64,000 bases of DNA from contig JBIOEA010000006.1 of assembly GCA_044445605.1 (NCBI GenBank), positions 8,104 through 72,103 of the forward strand, in the 5' to 3' direction. Source of the DNA: CAWKDC01 sp044445605. Its GTDB lineage: Bacteria; Pseudomonadota; Gammaproteobacteria; JABCZS01. Below, in pieces: positions 1 to 9,091 of the stretch. Numbering within the stretch: the first letter of the stretch is position 1; each line of letters starts with the position of its first letter. The position numbers and the translations under genes are program-made. Under the pieces are notes generated by a model. The model ran no database searches and was not told the DNA's origin. It saw only the letters and a program-made list of their open reading frames with translations.

Positions 1-686
1 CACACATTATTAAATTGCTCGGATCTACAGAATTAGGCGCTAAAGGTTCTCTCATTTTGGCGCTGGCAACCCGGGGAACTTTGCAAGACTATTTAGATGA
101 TTTCAAAGGGCCTTTGCGAACACAAAAAAAATCTGTTCAATATGCCAACGATCTCACACAGGGAGTTTATTACCTGCACTCACAACGTGTGCTACATGGT
201 GATATCAAACCCTTAAATACCCTCATTATGGAAAACGGCTCACTCGTTATCAATGATTTCGGCTTTAGTAAGCGAATAAGGTATGGCTGTGATGAAGTAG
301 TTATTAAAGAGAAAATCGGAACCACACACTACAGACCTGCCGAAGGATATCCCGATATTGGCAACTCTAGATATACATTGGGTTATGATATTTATGCGCT
401 TGGATGGATCCTCTATCTTTTAACAACAGATAATGACGTTGACCCGTACAACGATGAGCACAAATATGCATCGGAGAGACTACACAAATCACATAAACTC
501 CCCACAATACCTCGCACAGCTTCAATAACGCTAGCGACACTGATACTGTCATGTATGGCAAAAAACCCAAAAGAAAGGCCGACTGCACTTCAAGTGCTTG
601 AGGTGGTAGGGCAAGAGAATATCGTATTTCGCCCTAAAGCACGGCCATCACCGACAAGACAACTGGGTGGCTGCCCTTTGATGTAG
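1..686 (+). CDS. Eukaryote-like Ser/Thr protein kinase, 5'-truncated by window edge
   Basis: The frame is open to the first base, so the gene begins before the window. The first in-frame residues read H-I-I-K-L-L-G, which fits the beta-4 region that follows helix C in kinases. The visible part carries the catalytic loop HGDIKPLN (codons near 195-218), the DFG metal-binding motif in NDFGFS (near 252-269), an activation segment ending in a PAE triplet equivalent to APE, and a late N-P-x-x-R-P-T motif typical of kinase helix I. These show an active-looking Hanks-type kinase C-lobe. About 25 residues follow the domain, with no membrane segment or PASTA repeats, so it is probably soluble. It is convergent with ftsW, 14 bp away. 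The ATP-binding loop and the VAIK lysine lie outside the window. A secreted effector role is possible but only inferred. Confidence 0.85.
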   Translation, partial: HIIKLLGSTELGAKGSLILALATRGTLQDYLDDFKGPLRTQKKSVQYANDLTQGVYYLHSQRVLHGDIKPLNTLIMENGSLVINDFGFSKRIRYGCDEVVIKEKIGTTHYRPAEGYPDIGNSRYTLGYDIYALGWILYLLTTDNDVDPYNDEHKYASERLHKSHKLPTIPRTASITLATLILSCMAKNPKERPTALQVLEVVGQENIVFRPKARPSPTRQLGGCPLM

Positions 687-700
687 GAAAAAATGTAGCG

Positions 701-1795
701 TTATAATTCTTTATTTATCCGCAACAATATCGCCGCCGCCGCCAAAAACACGACCAGGCTCGATCCACCGTAACTCACAAACGGTAACGTCAAACCTTTC
801 GTGGGCAATAAACCAATATTCACGGCCATGGCAATCAACGCCTGCAACACGATCCATAACGTCAACGCAAACGCCAAATATGCATGGAACATTTTACGCA
901 CACACGATGCCTGCCACGCTAAAGTGCAGCCAAACACACCGAATAACACATACAACAGTAAAACAGATGCCGCGCCAACAAACCCTGTTTCTTCAGCGAT
1001 CACCGCAAAAATAAAGTCCGTATGCGCTTCAGGTAAATAAAATAATTTCTGGACACCCGACCCTAATCCCAATCCAATCCACTGCCCTCTTCCGAAGGCA
1101 ATCAACGCTTGCGTTAACTGATAACCTGAATCAAACTGATCCGCCCAGGGATTTAAAAACGTCGTGATCCGCTCCAATCGGTACGGTGCCGATATCGCTA
1201 AAAATGCAAAACTGCCGCCAGCTAATGCCACCAACCCAATCACGTACCACAACGAAATGCCCGCCATGAAAAACAATGACAAAACGCATGTGCTCAATAC
1301 AACGACAGCACCAAAATCCGGCTGCAATAAAATCAACCCGCATGCCGCACCCAACGGCAATAACCCCAACATCAATCGCTTGAAACTCGTGCGCAATTCT
1401 TCCTGATACTGAGAGCAAAAATAAGCGAAATAAATGATCAATGCGAGCTTGGAAACTTCCGACGCCTGGATGTTCACAGGACCTAATTTAATCCAACGCA
1501 AACTGCCGTTTACTTTATGCCCCACACCCGGGATTAATAATAAGATCAGCACAATAAATGCAATGCCTAATATGGGTTTTGCAAAACGTGACCACGTCGC
1601 AATTGGCACGTGATACACCACACTGGCAATCACTAACCCTACTGACAAAAAGGCAATTTGTCGCGTTAAATAATAAAAGGGATCACCCGCGCGCGCCGTT
1701 GCAATCGCAATCGAGCTCGACCCCACCATCACCACACCAATCGATACCAATACCGCACAAATCCAAAATAATTTTATTCCTTGGTTTGAGTGCAT
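701..1795 (-). CDS. ftsW: Septal peptidoglycan polymerase FtsW (SEDS family)
   Basis: 364 residues with about ten hydrophobic segments, the SEDS-family layout. FtsW polymerises lipid II into glycan strands at the septum together with FtsI. Family-typical stretches are visible: the membrane start after MHSNQGIKLFW, a loop with GSLRWIKLGPVNIQASEVSKLA, the segment EAHTDFIFAVIAEETG, and the C-terminal PFVSYGGSSLV. The start codon overlaps the 3' end of murD by 22 bp, so the two are probably translationally coupled. It is the last gene of the cell-wall cluster here; murG, which normally follows, is missing and a kinase gene lies beyond it on the opposite strand. RodA is the close paralogue, but the position in the dcw cluster supports FtsW. 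Confidence 0.96.
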   Translation of the reverse strand: MHSNQGIKLFWICAVLVSIGVVMVGSSSIAIATARAGDPFYYLTRQIAFLSVGLVIASVVYHVPIATWSRFAKPILGIAFIVLILLLIPGVGHKVNGSLRWIKLGPVNIQASEVSKLALIIYFAYFCSQYQEELRTSFKRLMLGLLPLGAACGLILLQPDFGAVVVLSTCVLSLFFMAGISLWYVIGLVALAGGSFAFLAISAPYRLERITTFLNPWADQFDSGYQLTQALIAFGRGQWIGLGLGSGVQKLFYLPEAHTDFIFAVIAEETGFVGAASVLLLYVLFGVFGCTLAWQASCVRKMFHAYLAFALTLWIVLQALIAMAVNIGLLPTKGLTLPFVSYGGSSLVVFLAAAAILLRINKEL

Positions 1796-3105
1796 AACGA
1801 AGTGATCTCCCTGGCCAAGCGTGTGAATAAATCACCGCGTTCTCCATAATTTTTAAACATGTCCCAACTCGCACAGGCCGGAGCCAATAACACCGCATCC
1901 CCCGCTTGCGCTTCTTGATGCGCCAATACCACCGCTTCTTCGAACGTTGTCGCCCGAATGCAAGTCACACTGTCTTTTAACTCAGACTCCAATTGCATTT
2001 GCGCTTCACCAATCAAAATGGCCGCACGCCCATGCTCTTTCAACGGGCCTTGCAAGCACTCAAATGAAGCGCCCTTCCCAAGCCCCCCTAATAAAATCAC
2101 TATCCGACCGGTGATCAATTTAGACACGCTGTCTATGGAGGCGAGCGTTGCACCCACATTCGTTGCTTTAGAATCATCAAACCATTTAATGCCGTTCGCT
2201 TCAGCGACCAATACTAATCGGTGCGGCAGTCCCGTGAACGTGCAGGCGGCATCAAATGCTTTATCCGTATCAAAACCGGCTTCGTGTATCATCGCCAATG
2301 CCGCCAATACGTTCGCATAATGAATCTCAGAATGAATCGGCAAAAAGCGCACGTTATACCGTTTCTTCCCGAAACATAACTCCCCAGCCTTTGCATCATA
2401 ATGCCAGATCGCTGGATCTTGGCTTTTCATCGAGAAATACATGCGATCAGGCGTATCCGGGTATGTCGTAGGATCTTCCAAGTTGCACACCGCATGAGCA
2501 GCGCCGATGTAAATACGACGCTTCGAGTCCGCATATGCTTCTAAGGTATGATGGCGGTCTAGATGATCCGGTGTCACGTTCAAGACACACGCCACTTCAG
2601 GCGCTAACCCTTCCGTGATGTCTAATTGGAAACTCGATAATTCAAGAATGACATAATCATAATCTTCTGCTAAACCATCTAACACCGGCGTGCCAATGTT
2701 GCCTAATAAGGCCGGTTTCAACCCTTGTGCCGCTACCATTTTTTCAAGCAGTGACACCACCGTGCTTTTTCCGTTGGAGCCCGTCACAGCAAGAATGGGT
2801 TTTGTGTTCTGTTGTGCGAATAAAGTGACATCGCCCGTTACGATGATCCCACGTCGCTGCGCTTTCTCAATCTCATGATGCTCTAACGGAACACCTGGGC
2901 TCAACACCCACATCGGAATGTCAAACGCCTCATCGGGTAACTTAGCACCTTGCCATAACGTCATCTGGGGGAACGCTTTCTTGAACGTCGATGGCTCCGC
3001 CGCCATTTCCGGCTCCCAGGCCGCCGCCCGCTGCTGGCTACGTGCGCAGTAACGCCCGATCGACATTCCTGTTTGGCCTAGGCCGACTATGAGTACGTTA
3101 AACAT
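1774..3105 (-). CDS. murD: UDP-N-acetylmuramoylalanine--D-glutamate ligase MurD
   Basis: 443 residues, the usual MurD length. It adds D-glutamate to UDP-MurNAc-L-Ala in the cytoplasm. The protein begins MFNVLIVGLGQTGMS, the N-terminal Rossmann-like UDP-binding domain. The ATP loop VTGSNGKST lies near residues 105-113, and LNVTPDHLDRH and KWFDDSKATN are Mur-ligase central-domain motifs. The open frame continues 58 codons upstream into mraY, but the ATG at 3103-3105 has an AGAGG ribosome site and gives the canonical N terminus, so it is chosen. An 86-bp spacer with a repeat element separates it from mraY, unlike the tight spacing elsewhere in the cluster. Confidence 0.96.
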   Translation of the reverse strand: MFNVLIVGLGQTGMSIGRYCARSQQRAAAWEPEMAAEPSTFKKAFPQMTLWQGAKLPDEAFDIPMWVLSPGVPLEHHEIEKAQRRGIIVTGDVTLFAQQNTKPILAVTGSNGKSTVVSLLEKMVAAQGLKPALLGNIGTPVLDGLAEDYDYVILELSSFQLDITEGLAPEVACVLNVTPDHLDRHHTLEAYADSKRRIYIGAAHAVCNLEDPTTYPDTPDRMYFSMKSQDPAIWHYDAKAGELCFGKKRYNVRFLPIHSEIHYANVLAALAMIHEAGFDTDKAFDAACTFTGLPHRLVLVAEANGIKWFDDSKATNVGATLASIDSVSKLITGRIVILLGGLGKGASFECLQGPLKEHGRAAILIGEAQMQLESELKDSVTCIRATTFEEAVVLAHQEAQAGDAVLLAPACASWDMFKNYGERGDLFTRLAREITSLCTQTKE

Positions 3106-3140
3106 ATTTAAAACCTCTGAACATATTACTAGATCGAGAA

Positions 3141-3190
3141 GAAAAACCCCCGCCTCGGAATACTCGGCTGCCCCCTTAAAAGGGGGCAAG
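3141..3190. repeat. Dispersed intergenic hairpin element, copy 1
   Basis: The mraY-murD spacer carries a GGAATACTCGGCTG core followed by the hairpin GCCCCCTTTTAAGGGGGC (loop TTAA region). About 38 bases from GAAAAA through CCCCCTT are nearly identical to bases 61040-61077 downstream of dsbC. On the minus strand it would be transcribed inside the cell-wall operon between mraY and murD. There is no clear U-tract after it, so it need not be a terminator. Confidence 0.8.
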
Positions 3191-3191
3191 A

Positions 3192-4274
3192 TTAACGGAG
3201 TTTCAGCGTCGCCAAACTCAGCAACATCAAAATCACCGAAATAATCCAAAACCGAACAATCACTTTCGTTTCTGGCCATCCCTTCAATTCAAAATGATGA
3301 TGTATCGGCGCCATCTTAAACACACGTTTGCCGCGCGTCTTGAATGACCCAACCTGGATCATCACTGACAATGTTTCAATCACAAATACGCCGCCGACCA
3401 GCATCAATAACAATTCTTGACGTACAATGATGGCCATCACACCCAACACCGCACCTAATGATAACGATCCAACATCACCCATGAATACTTCCGCCGGATA
3501 AGCATTGAACCACAAAAAACCTAAGCCCGACCCCACCAATGCCGCCGCGTAAACCGTCATCTCACCCGTCCCCACAATGAAAGGGAACCCTAAATACTCA
3601 GCAAAACTCGCATGCCCAATCACATAACCAAACACGCCTAACGTTGCCGCACATAATACGACCGGCACAATCGCCAAACCATCCAATCCGTCCGTTAAGT
3701 TCACCGCGTTCGAGCTGCCCACCAACACAAAATACACAAAGGGAATAAACGCAATCCCCATCGACCAACTGAACGACTTGAAAAAGGGTGCTAATAACGT
3801 CGTCTCCGCTGGCGTTGTCGATGTTGCGTATAACACTCCCGCAATGATCAACGCCGCGAGCGATTGCCAAGCGTACTTTTCACGGCTCAGCAACCCTTTG
3901 GGATTCTTCAAAATCAACTTGCGGTAGTCATCAATGAATCCAATCGCACCAAATAACCACAACGTCAATAACGAAATCCATATATATCGATTGGTTAAAT
4001 CGGCCCACAGTAACGTCGATAACGTCAATGATCCCAAAATCAACAGACCACCCATCGTCGGTGTGCCCGATTTCACATGGTGGGTCGCAGGTCCATCACT
4101 GCGGATCGGTTGCCCCACCTTATAACTCTTTAATAACGCAATTAACCGTGGACCTCCCCACAACGCGAAGATCAATCCCGTCAACGCAGCCGCTAATGTC
4201 CGGAACGTTATGTAATGCACCACCTGAAATGGGTGCCACAGGGGCTCTAAATACTGAAAAAGCCAAATTAACAT
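3192..4274 (-). CDS. mraY: Phospho-MurNAc-pentapeptide transferase MraY
   Basis: 360 residues with about ten membrane segments. MraY transfers phospho-MurNAc-pentapeptide to undecaprenyl phosphate, making lipid I at the inner membrane. Signature stretches are present: PTMGGLLIL after the first cytoplasmic loop, GFIDDYRKLI with the paired aspartates, NLTDGLDGLA, and the C-terminal histidine cluster APIHHHFELKGW. Length and motif order match the E. coli enzyme. It lies 17 bp after murF and is followed by the repeat-bearing spacer before murD. Confidence 0.97.
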   Translation of the reverse strand: MLIWLFQYLEPLWHPFQVVHYITFRTLAAALTGLIFALWGGPRLIALLKSYKVGQPIRSDGPATHHVKSGTPTMGGLLILGSLTLSTLLWADLTNRYIWISLLTLWLFGAIGFIDDYRKLILKNPKGLLSREKYAWQSLAALIIAGVLYATSTTPAETTLLAPFFKSFSWSMGIAFIPFVYFVLVGSSNAVNLTDGLDGLAIVPVVLCAATLGVFGYVIGHASFAEYLGFPFIVGTGEMTVYAAALVGSGLGFLWFNAYPAEVFMGDVGSLSLGAVLGVMAIIVRQELLLMLVGGVFVIETLSVMIQVGSFKTRGKRVFKMAPIHHHFELKGWPETKVIVRFWIISVILMLLSLATLKLR

Positions 4275-4291
4275 AGAAAAATCCCTCCGCC

Positions 4292-5623
4292 TTATTCAAC
4301 CGCTTTCAACGCATCAACCACCGTTTCTAAACGATTCGATCGCGACCCTTTAATCAATACGGTCATTTGTGGATGCAATTGAGGAAGCAACGCTTCCACC
4401 AATGCCTCTTTACTCTCAAAATGACTGGCACCTGTGCCAAATGCTGCCAATGTTAACTTTGCTTTCTCGCCCACCGCAAACATCTGCTGAATCCCTAATT
4501 CACGGGCCTTCTCGCCCACCAACACATGCTGACGATCCGCTTCATTCCCCAATTCTTTCATGTCCGCAAACACCCAGACCTTCTCGCCTGGATACGTTGC
4601 CAATACCTCTAAGGCAGCCATCACGCTCACAGGGCCCGCATTGTAACAATCATCTATCAGTGTAGCCTGGTTATGTCCTGGGATAATATTCATCCGCTGC
4701 TTACTCGCCACCGTACGCGCTATCCCCGCCTTAATGCAATTCACTGGGACACCGCCCATCAAAGCCAACGAAACCGCAGCCGCAGCATTATAAATGTTGT
4801 GCTTGCCCACGAGCGTTGTTTCTATCGGGATAGCACCTTGAGGCGTCTGAAGCACCGCCTTGCTGCCTGAACGCGATAGCACCAGATCCGTGATCACTAA
4901 ATCTGCCTGAGGTGAAAAACCAAAGCTAAACTGCTCGCAATCTAACGCAGCATGCCACATAGCGTAATATTGATCATCACGAGGAAGTATCGCTACCCCA
5001 CCTTCCATCACGCCCGCATAAATCGCCCCCTTTTCTTTGGCAACGTTATCAACAGAACCAAACCCTTCCGTGTGTTGCGCAGCCACCAACGTAATCAAGG
5101 CAGCATTCGGCCTTGCAATCGCTGTCAACCGTCCGATTTCGCCCCGTTGGTTTGCACCCATCTCGATCACCGCATAACGATGCTCTGGCCTTAATTCCAA
5201 TAATGTCTTGGGCACGCCAATTTCATTGTTCAAATTCGCATACGTGGACAAGGTCGGCGCATAGGTGCCGCAAATTTGCGCCACATATTCTTTCGTTGTC
5301 GTTTTGCCACAGCTGCCTGTCAAAGACATCACATAGGCATTCATCGCCATGCGATGCGCATGCGCAATGTCACCGTACGCAACCAAGGTGTCTTTGACTT
5401 CAATCTGAGGGAGCGATACAGGAATTTTGCGCGAGACAATCGCTACAGAGGCACCCTTTTCCATGGCTTGAGAGACATAATCGTGTCCGTCGAATTGTTC
5501 ACCCACCAAGGCCACAAAGGCATCTCCTTCCTTTAACGTGCGTGTATCCGTGCAAATACGAACATCATGATCAGGCTTATTGGCATTAAAACCAAACAAT
5601 TCATACAAAGAAGAAAGTTTCAT
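4292..5623 (-). CDS. murF: UDP-MurNAc-tripeptide--D-Ala-D-Ala ligase MurF
   Basis: 443 residues. MurF adds D-Ala-D-Ala to the UDP-MurNAc-tripeptide, the last cytoplasmic step of precursor synthesis. The N-terminal substrate domain is followed by the ATP loop SLTGSCGKTTTKEY, the central motif TYANLNNEIGVPKTLL typical of MurF, and a C-terminal ligase domain with IDDCYNAGPVS. Its start codon overlaps the murE stop by 4 bp (ATGA type), indicating translational coupling. Confidence 0.96.
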   Translation of the reverse strand: MKLSSLYELFGFNANKPDHDVRICTDTRTLKEGDAFVALVGEQFDGHDYVSQAMEKGASVAIVSRKIPVSLPQIEVKDTLVAYGDIAHAHRMAMNAYVMSLTGSCGKTTTKEYVAQICGTYAPTLSTYANLNNEIGVPKTLLELRPEHRYAVIEMGANQRGEIGRLTAIARPNAALITLVAAQHTEGFGSVDNVAKEKGAIYAGVMEGGVAILPRDDQYYAMWHAALDCEQFSFGFSPQADLVITDLVLSRSGSKAVLQTPQGAIPIETTLVGKHNIYNAAAAVSLALMGGVPVNCIKAGIARTVASKQRMNIIPGHNQATLIDDCYNAGPVSVMAALEVLATYPGEKVWVFADMKELGNEADRQHVLVGEKARELGIQQMFAVGEKAKLTLAAFGTGASHFESKEALVEALLPQLHPQMTVLIKGSRSNRLETVVDALKAVE

Positions 5624-7074
5624 CGTTGTCTCCGTTCATCTAATGCGCTGCGCGCGGTTGCCTGATCTGAGAAAGGCGTCACGACGCCCCCAATCGTTTG
5701 TGTTTTTTCATGCCCTTTGCCAGCAATCAAAACCGTATCATCCACCGCCGCTGATTGAATCACCTTCGTAATCGCTTCGGCTCTGTCCAATATCACATCA
5801 GCCGTTTTCCCGGAGGGTATGCCCGCCAAAATCATTTGCGCAATCGCCTCAGGAGAATCATTGCGTGCATTGTCTGTCGTGATCACCACGTGATCCGCAT
5901 ACTTGGCTGCAATCTCGCCCATTATCGGACGCTTCGTGATGTCACGTCCTCCCCCACACCCAAAGACACACCACAACTTGCCTTTAACTGTCGGACGCAA
6001 TGCCAATAACGCTTTCAACAACGCATCCGGCGTGTGTGCAAAATCAACCACCACACGTGGCTCGCCCAAGAACGAAACGCATTCCAATCTGCCAGGAATG
6101 CCCGATACACGTTCTGCAATCTGAACCAATACATTTAAGGCAAAACCATCCACGCGCATCGCGCCTATCATGGCCAATAAATTCGATACATTAAAATCGC
6201 CAATCAACTGAGGATGGAAGGGAAACGTCGTCCCACCTTCAGATACCCCATAACCCTCGCCTTGCTTCACTGCCGATATCAGTAGATCACATCGAGGATG
6301 TGTCTTTTGTTGGCAGGTGTACCCTATTACTTTTTTAGAAGAGGGAATCTTATCACATTGCGCAAAACACCAAGCATCGTCCAAATTGATCACGATGGTT
6401 TCTACCGAAGGCATTTTGTACAATAACGCTTTTGCCTCACCATACGCTTCCATCGTTTGATGGTAATCCATGTGGTCTTGCGTTAAATTCGTGAAAATGG
6501 CCACGTGAATTTCCGTGTTGCCTAAACGTCCTTGATCCAATGCGTGTGAAGAAGCTTCCATCGCGACGGTTTCGATCCCTTGGGCAAACATCTCAGCCAA
6601 GTTCCGCTGCAAACTCACGGGATCCGGCGTTGTGAGGGGATTGTCCACGTAATGATCTAACGTGCCAATGCCCAACGTGCCAATCATCGCCACAGGAACA
6701 TCTAATGCGCGATACATTTGGTTTATCCCAAACACTATCGATGATTTGCCATTCGTCCCTGTCGCCGCAATCACGTGGAGATGCCGGCTGGGATGATTGT
6801 AAAAGGCTTCTGCTAATTCGGGCGTTTTTTGGGCCAAGTGTTGTACTCGAAACACCGGGATCGTGATAAGTGATAACACCGCTTCCTGTTCGGGCGTTAA
6901 ACCTTCAGGATCAATCACCAATGCTTTTGCACCGCGTGCCACGACGTCTAAGATAAAATCACGTCCATCACGCGCTTCACCCCGGTAAGCAATGAATGCA
7001 TCACCAACAGAGACCCGTCCACTGTGTTGGCATAAGCCGGTGATGCCGGCAGCGTGTAGTTGTGATGTGAGCAT
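5620..7074 (-). CDS. murE: UDP-MurNAc-L-Ala-D-Glu--amino acid ligase MurE
   Basis: 484 residues. MurE adds the third stem-peptide residue. It has the ATP loop ATGTNGKSSIV and the Mur-ligase motif NLTQDHMDYH. The amino-acid specificity loop reads TTDNARND, where diaminopimelate enzymes usually have DNPR followed by acidic residues. The arginine that contacts meso-diaminopimelate is kept but the proline is replaced by alanine. Diaminopimelate remains the expected substrate in a Gram-negative cell. The ATG at 7072-7074 gives an N terminus that reaches the shortened uridine-binding domain at once. It lies 23 bp after ftsI and overlaps murF by 4 bp. Confidence 0.95.
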   Translation of the reverse strand: MLTSQLHAAGITGLCQHSGRVSVGDAFIAYRGEARDGRDFILDVVARGAKALVIDPEGLTPEQEAVLSLITIPVFRVQHLAQKTPELAEAFYNHPSRHLHVIAATGTNGKSSIVFGINQMYRALDVPVAMIGTLGIGTLDHYVDNPLTTPDPVSLQRNLAEMFAQGIETVAMEASSHALDQGRLGNTEIHVAIFTNLTQDHMDYHQTMEAYGEAKALLYKMPSVETIVINLDDAWCFAQCDKIPSSKKVIGYTCQQKTHPRCDLLISAVKQGEGYGVSEGGTTFPFHPQLIGDFNVSNLLAMIGAMRVDGFALNVLVQIAERVSGIPGRLECVSFLGEPRVVVDFAHTPDALLKALLALRPTVKGKLWCVFGCGGGRDITKRPIMGEIAAKYADHVVITTDNARNDSPEAIAQMILAGIPSGKTADVILDRAEAITKVIQSAAVDDTVLIAGKGHEKTQTIGGVVTPFSDQATARSALDERRQR

Positions 7075-7097
7075 GAAGAAGGCACCTGTTTTAGCCG

Positions 7098-8795
7098 TTA
7101 TGAGCCCTTAATATACGCATTTTCATCATCTAATGGAATATCCCGCAGACGCAATGCATCACTCATGATTTTTCCAAACACAGGCGCGGAAACCGCACCC
7201 CCGTAATACTGTCCTGCCGCAGGATCATCGATCACCACGACGCAGACTAATCGTGGCGTGGTAGCAGGCGCAAATCCAACGAACGTCGCTAAATGGTGAT
7301 CCGCTAAATAGCCGTTCGGCCCAAGTTTACGCACCGTCCCCGTCTTCCCCCCCACCAAATATCCTTTCACACGTGCTGTATCGCCTGACCCACCATCCTT
7401 CGGGTAAATGATCAACATATCACGTAATGTTTTAATCTCATCTGCGGCCATCACTTGTTCAGGCTTCGGTATATCATCCCGCTTTAATAACGTGAAAGGC
7501 ACATACTTTCCATCATTGGCCAAAATGGCATAGGACTTCGCCAACTGCACCGCCGTCGTCGATACCCCATAGCCAAAGGCTAACGTCGCATACATGAAGG
7601 GATCCATCTTACGGCTCGCTTCTAAATAACCACTGCGCTCACCCGGAAACTCTAAATACGTCGATTGTCCAAACCCTAAACTTTTATAAATATCCAGCAG
7701 CTTTTCCTGAGGTTCTGGCAAGATGATCTTCGCAATCCCCACGTTACTTGACTTGCGTAACACATCCGTCAGCGAAATACGCCCATAATTGTGGATGTCG
7801 CGCACCACCCGGCCACTCACATTCATGTACCCTGGCGAAGTCTCAATCATATTGTCTGGATTCTCTTTCCCTGAACGCAATGTCGTGAGCACCGCAAATG
7901 GCTTGGCTGTCGAACCCGGCTCGAACACGTCCGTCACCGCACGATTCCGCATATGATCTGGAATGAATTTTTCACGGTTGTTTGGGTTGTATGAGGGCTG
8001 GTTCACCATCGCCAGTATTTCGCCTGTTTTTACATCCACAATCACGACACTGCCGCCCACCGCTTGCGTCTCTTTCACCGCAGCTTTTAATTCACGGTGG
8101 GCAATGTATTGAAGACGATTATCAATCGATAATGCCAAGGGTTTGCCTTGCTCCGTCGTTTTTAACAGCGCTAAATCTTGAACGATTTGCCCACGACGAT
8201 CTTTCAACACTTCCATTTTGCCATCATGACCACGTAGATGATGATCAAATGCCAACTCTAATCCCTCTACGCCATGGCCATCGACGTTCACTAAGCCCAC
8301 AATGTGTGCCGCCGCTTCGCCCATCGGATAATAACGACGGTATTCGCGCTGCGCATTGATCCCTGGAACCGCTAAGGCCAACACTTGCTCAGCTTCTTGT
8401 GGACTCAGCTGACGCTTCAAATACAGAAATTCTTTGCCCTTAGCCTGCGCAAGCTTCGTGGCCAGCTCTTTCACCGGAATGTCTAGCACGGCGGCCAATT
8501 GTGCGATTTGCTGGGAGGTGGCTTGTTCGACCACATGAGGATTGGCCCAAATAGAATCGACCGGCGTACTGACGGCCAACGGTTCACCTAAGCGATCGGT
8601 GATAATCCCGCGTAAAGCAGTCAGCGAGACCGTACGCACGCTGCGCATGTCACCCTGATCTTGTAGGAAGTCTTGTTCGATCAGCTGCAAGTACAGCATG
8701 CGCCCCAGCACACCCATACTCAACACACCTAACATGATCAAGACAAAAAGAAGACGCCAGAAGCGAAAGCCTGACGTGCTTATTGTTCCACCCAC
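7098..8795 (-). CDS. ftsI: Septal transpeptidase FtsI (PBP3)
   Basis: 565 residues. FtsI cross-links septal peptidoglycan and partners with FtsW. A single N-terminal membrane anchor (FWRLLFVLIMLGVLSMGVLG) is followed by the dimerisation domain and the penicillin-binding transpeptidase domain. The active-site motifs are visible: STAK at residues 295-298, SSN in RKSSNVGI, and KTGT in GGKTGTV. The only upstream start that keeps the cytoplasmic N terminus is a GTG at 8793-8795, inside the last codons of ftsL (16-bp overlap). This suggests coupled translation. Confidence 0.95.
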   Translation of the reverse strand: MGGTISTSGFRFWRLLFVLIMLGVLSMGVLGRMLYLQLIEQDFLQDQGDMRSVRTVSLTALRGIITDRLGEPLAVSTPVDSIWANPHVVEQATSQQIAQLAAVLDIPVKELATKLAQAKGKEFLYLKRQLSPQEAEQVLALAVPGINAQREYRRYYPMGEAAAHIVGLVNVDGHGVEGLELAFDHHLRGHDGKMEVLKDRRGQIVQDLALLKTTEQGKPLALSIDNRLQYIAHRELKAAVKETQAVGGSVVIVDVKTGEILAMVNQPSYNPNNREKFIPDHMRNRAVTDVFEPGSTAKPFAVLTTLRSGKENPDNMIETSPGYMNVSGRVVRDIHNYGRISLTDVLRKSSNVGIAKIILPEPQEKLLDIYKSLGFGQSTYLEFPGERSGYLEASRKMDPFMYATLAFGYGVSTTAVQLAKSYAILANDGKYVPFTLLKRDDIPKPEQVMAADEIKTLRDMLIIYPKDGGSGDTARVKGYLVGGKTGTVRKLGPNGYLADHHLATFVGFAPATTPRLVCVVVIDDPAAGQYYGGAVSAPVFGKIMSDALRLRDIPLDDENAYIKGS

Positions 8796-9091
8796 ACAAC
8801 CTCACTCCGTTCTGGTGGCCGCATGCCCAGCTTTTTCTGAGCAATCGAGTCAACGCGCCCTTCGGCACTGAGCGTTCCTCGTTCTAAAAGAAGTTGCGTC
8901 CATTCAATGTTCATTTCGTCCCTTAAGGCCTGTAACTGATGCCATTCATTAAACATCTCGCGCGTTGAGTGCCTAACATATACAATCCCTAAACTGCTTA
9001 ATACCATCGTGCACAGCAAGGCACCCAGCACTGTACGCAGTTGCCAGCTGTATTGTTGCGCCTGTTTATCACTCGCTGCTTTTCTTAACAT
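8780..9091 (-). CDS. ftsL: Cell-division protein FtsL
   Basis: 103 residues: a short basic cytoplasmic tail, one membrane segment (VLGALLCTMVLSSLGIVYV) and a periplasmic helical region, the bitopic FtsL architecture. FtsL forms a complex with FtsB and FtsQ that controls FtsW-FtsI. Sequence conservation in this family is low; position between rsmH and ftsI plus size and topology make the call. It overlaps rsmH by 7 bp and ftsI by 16 bp. Confidence 0.93.
   Translation of the reverse strand: MLRKAASDKQAQQYSWQLRTVLGALLCTMVLSSLGIVYVRHSTREMFNEWHQLQALRDEMNIEWTQLLLERGTLSAEGRVDSIAQKKLGMRPPERSEVVWVEQ

Noticed and set aside
3106..3279. 58-codon N-terminal extension of murD into mraY
   Set aside because: The extension is unlike any Mur ligase and crosses the repeat element; the ATG at 3105 has a ribosome site and gives the canonical N terminus.
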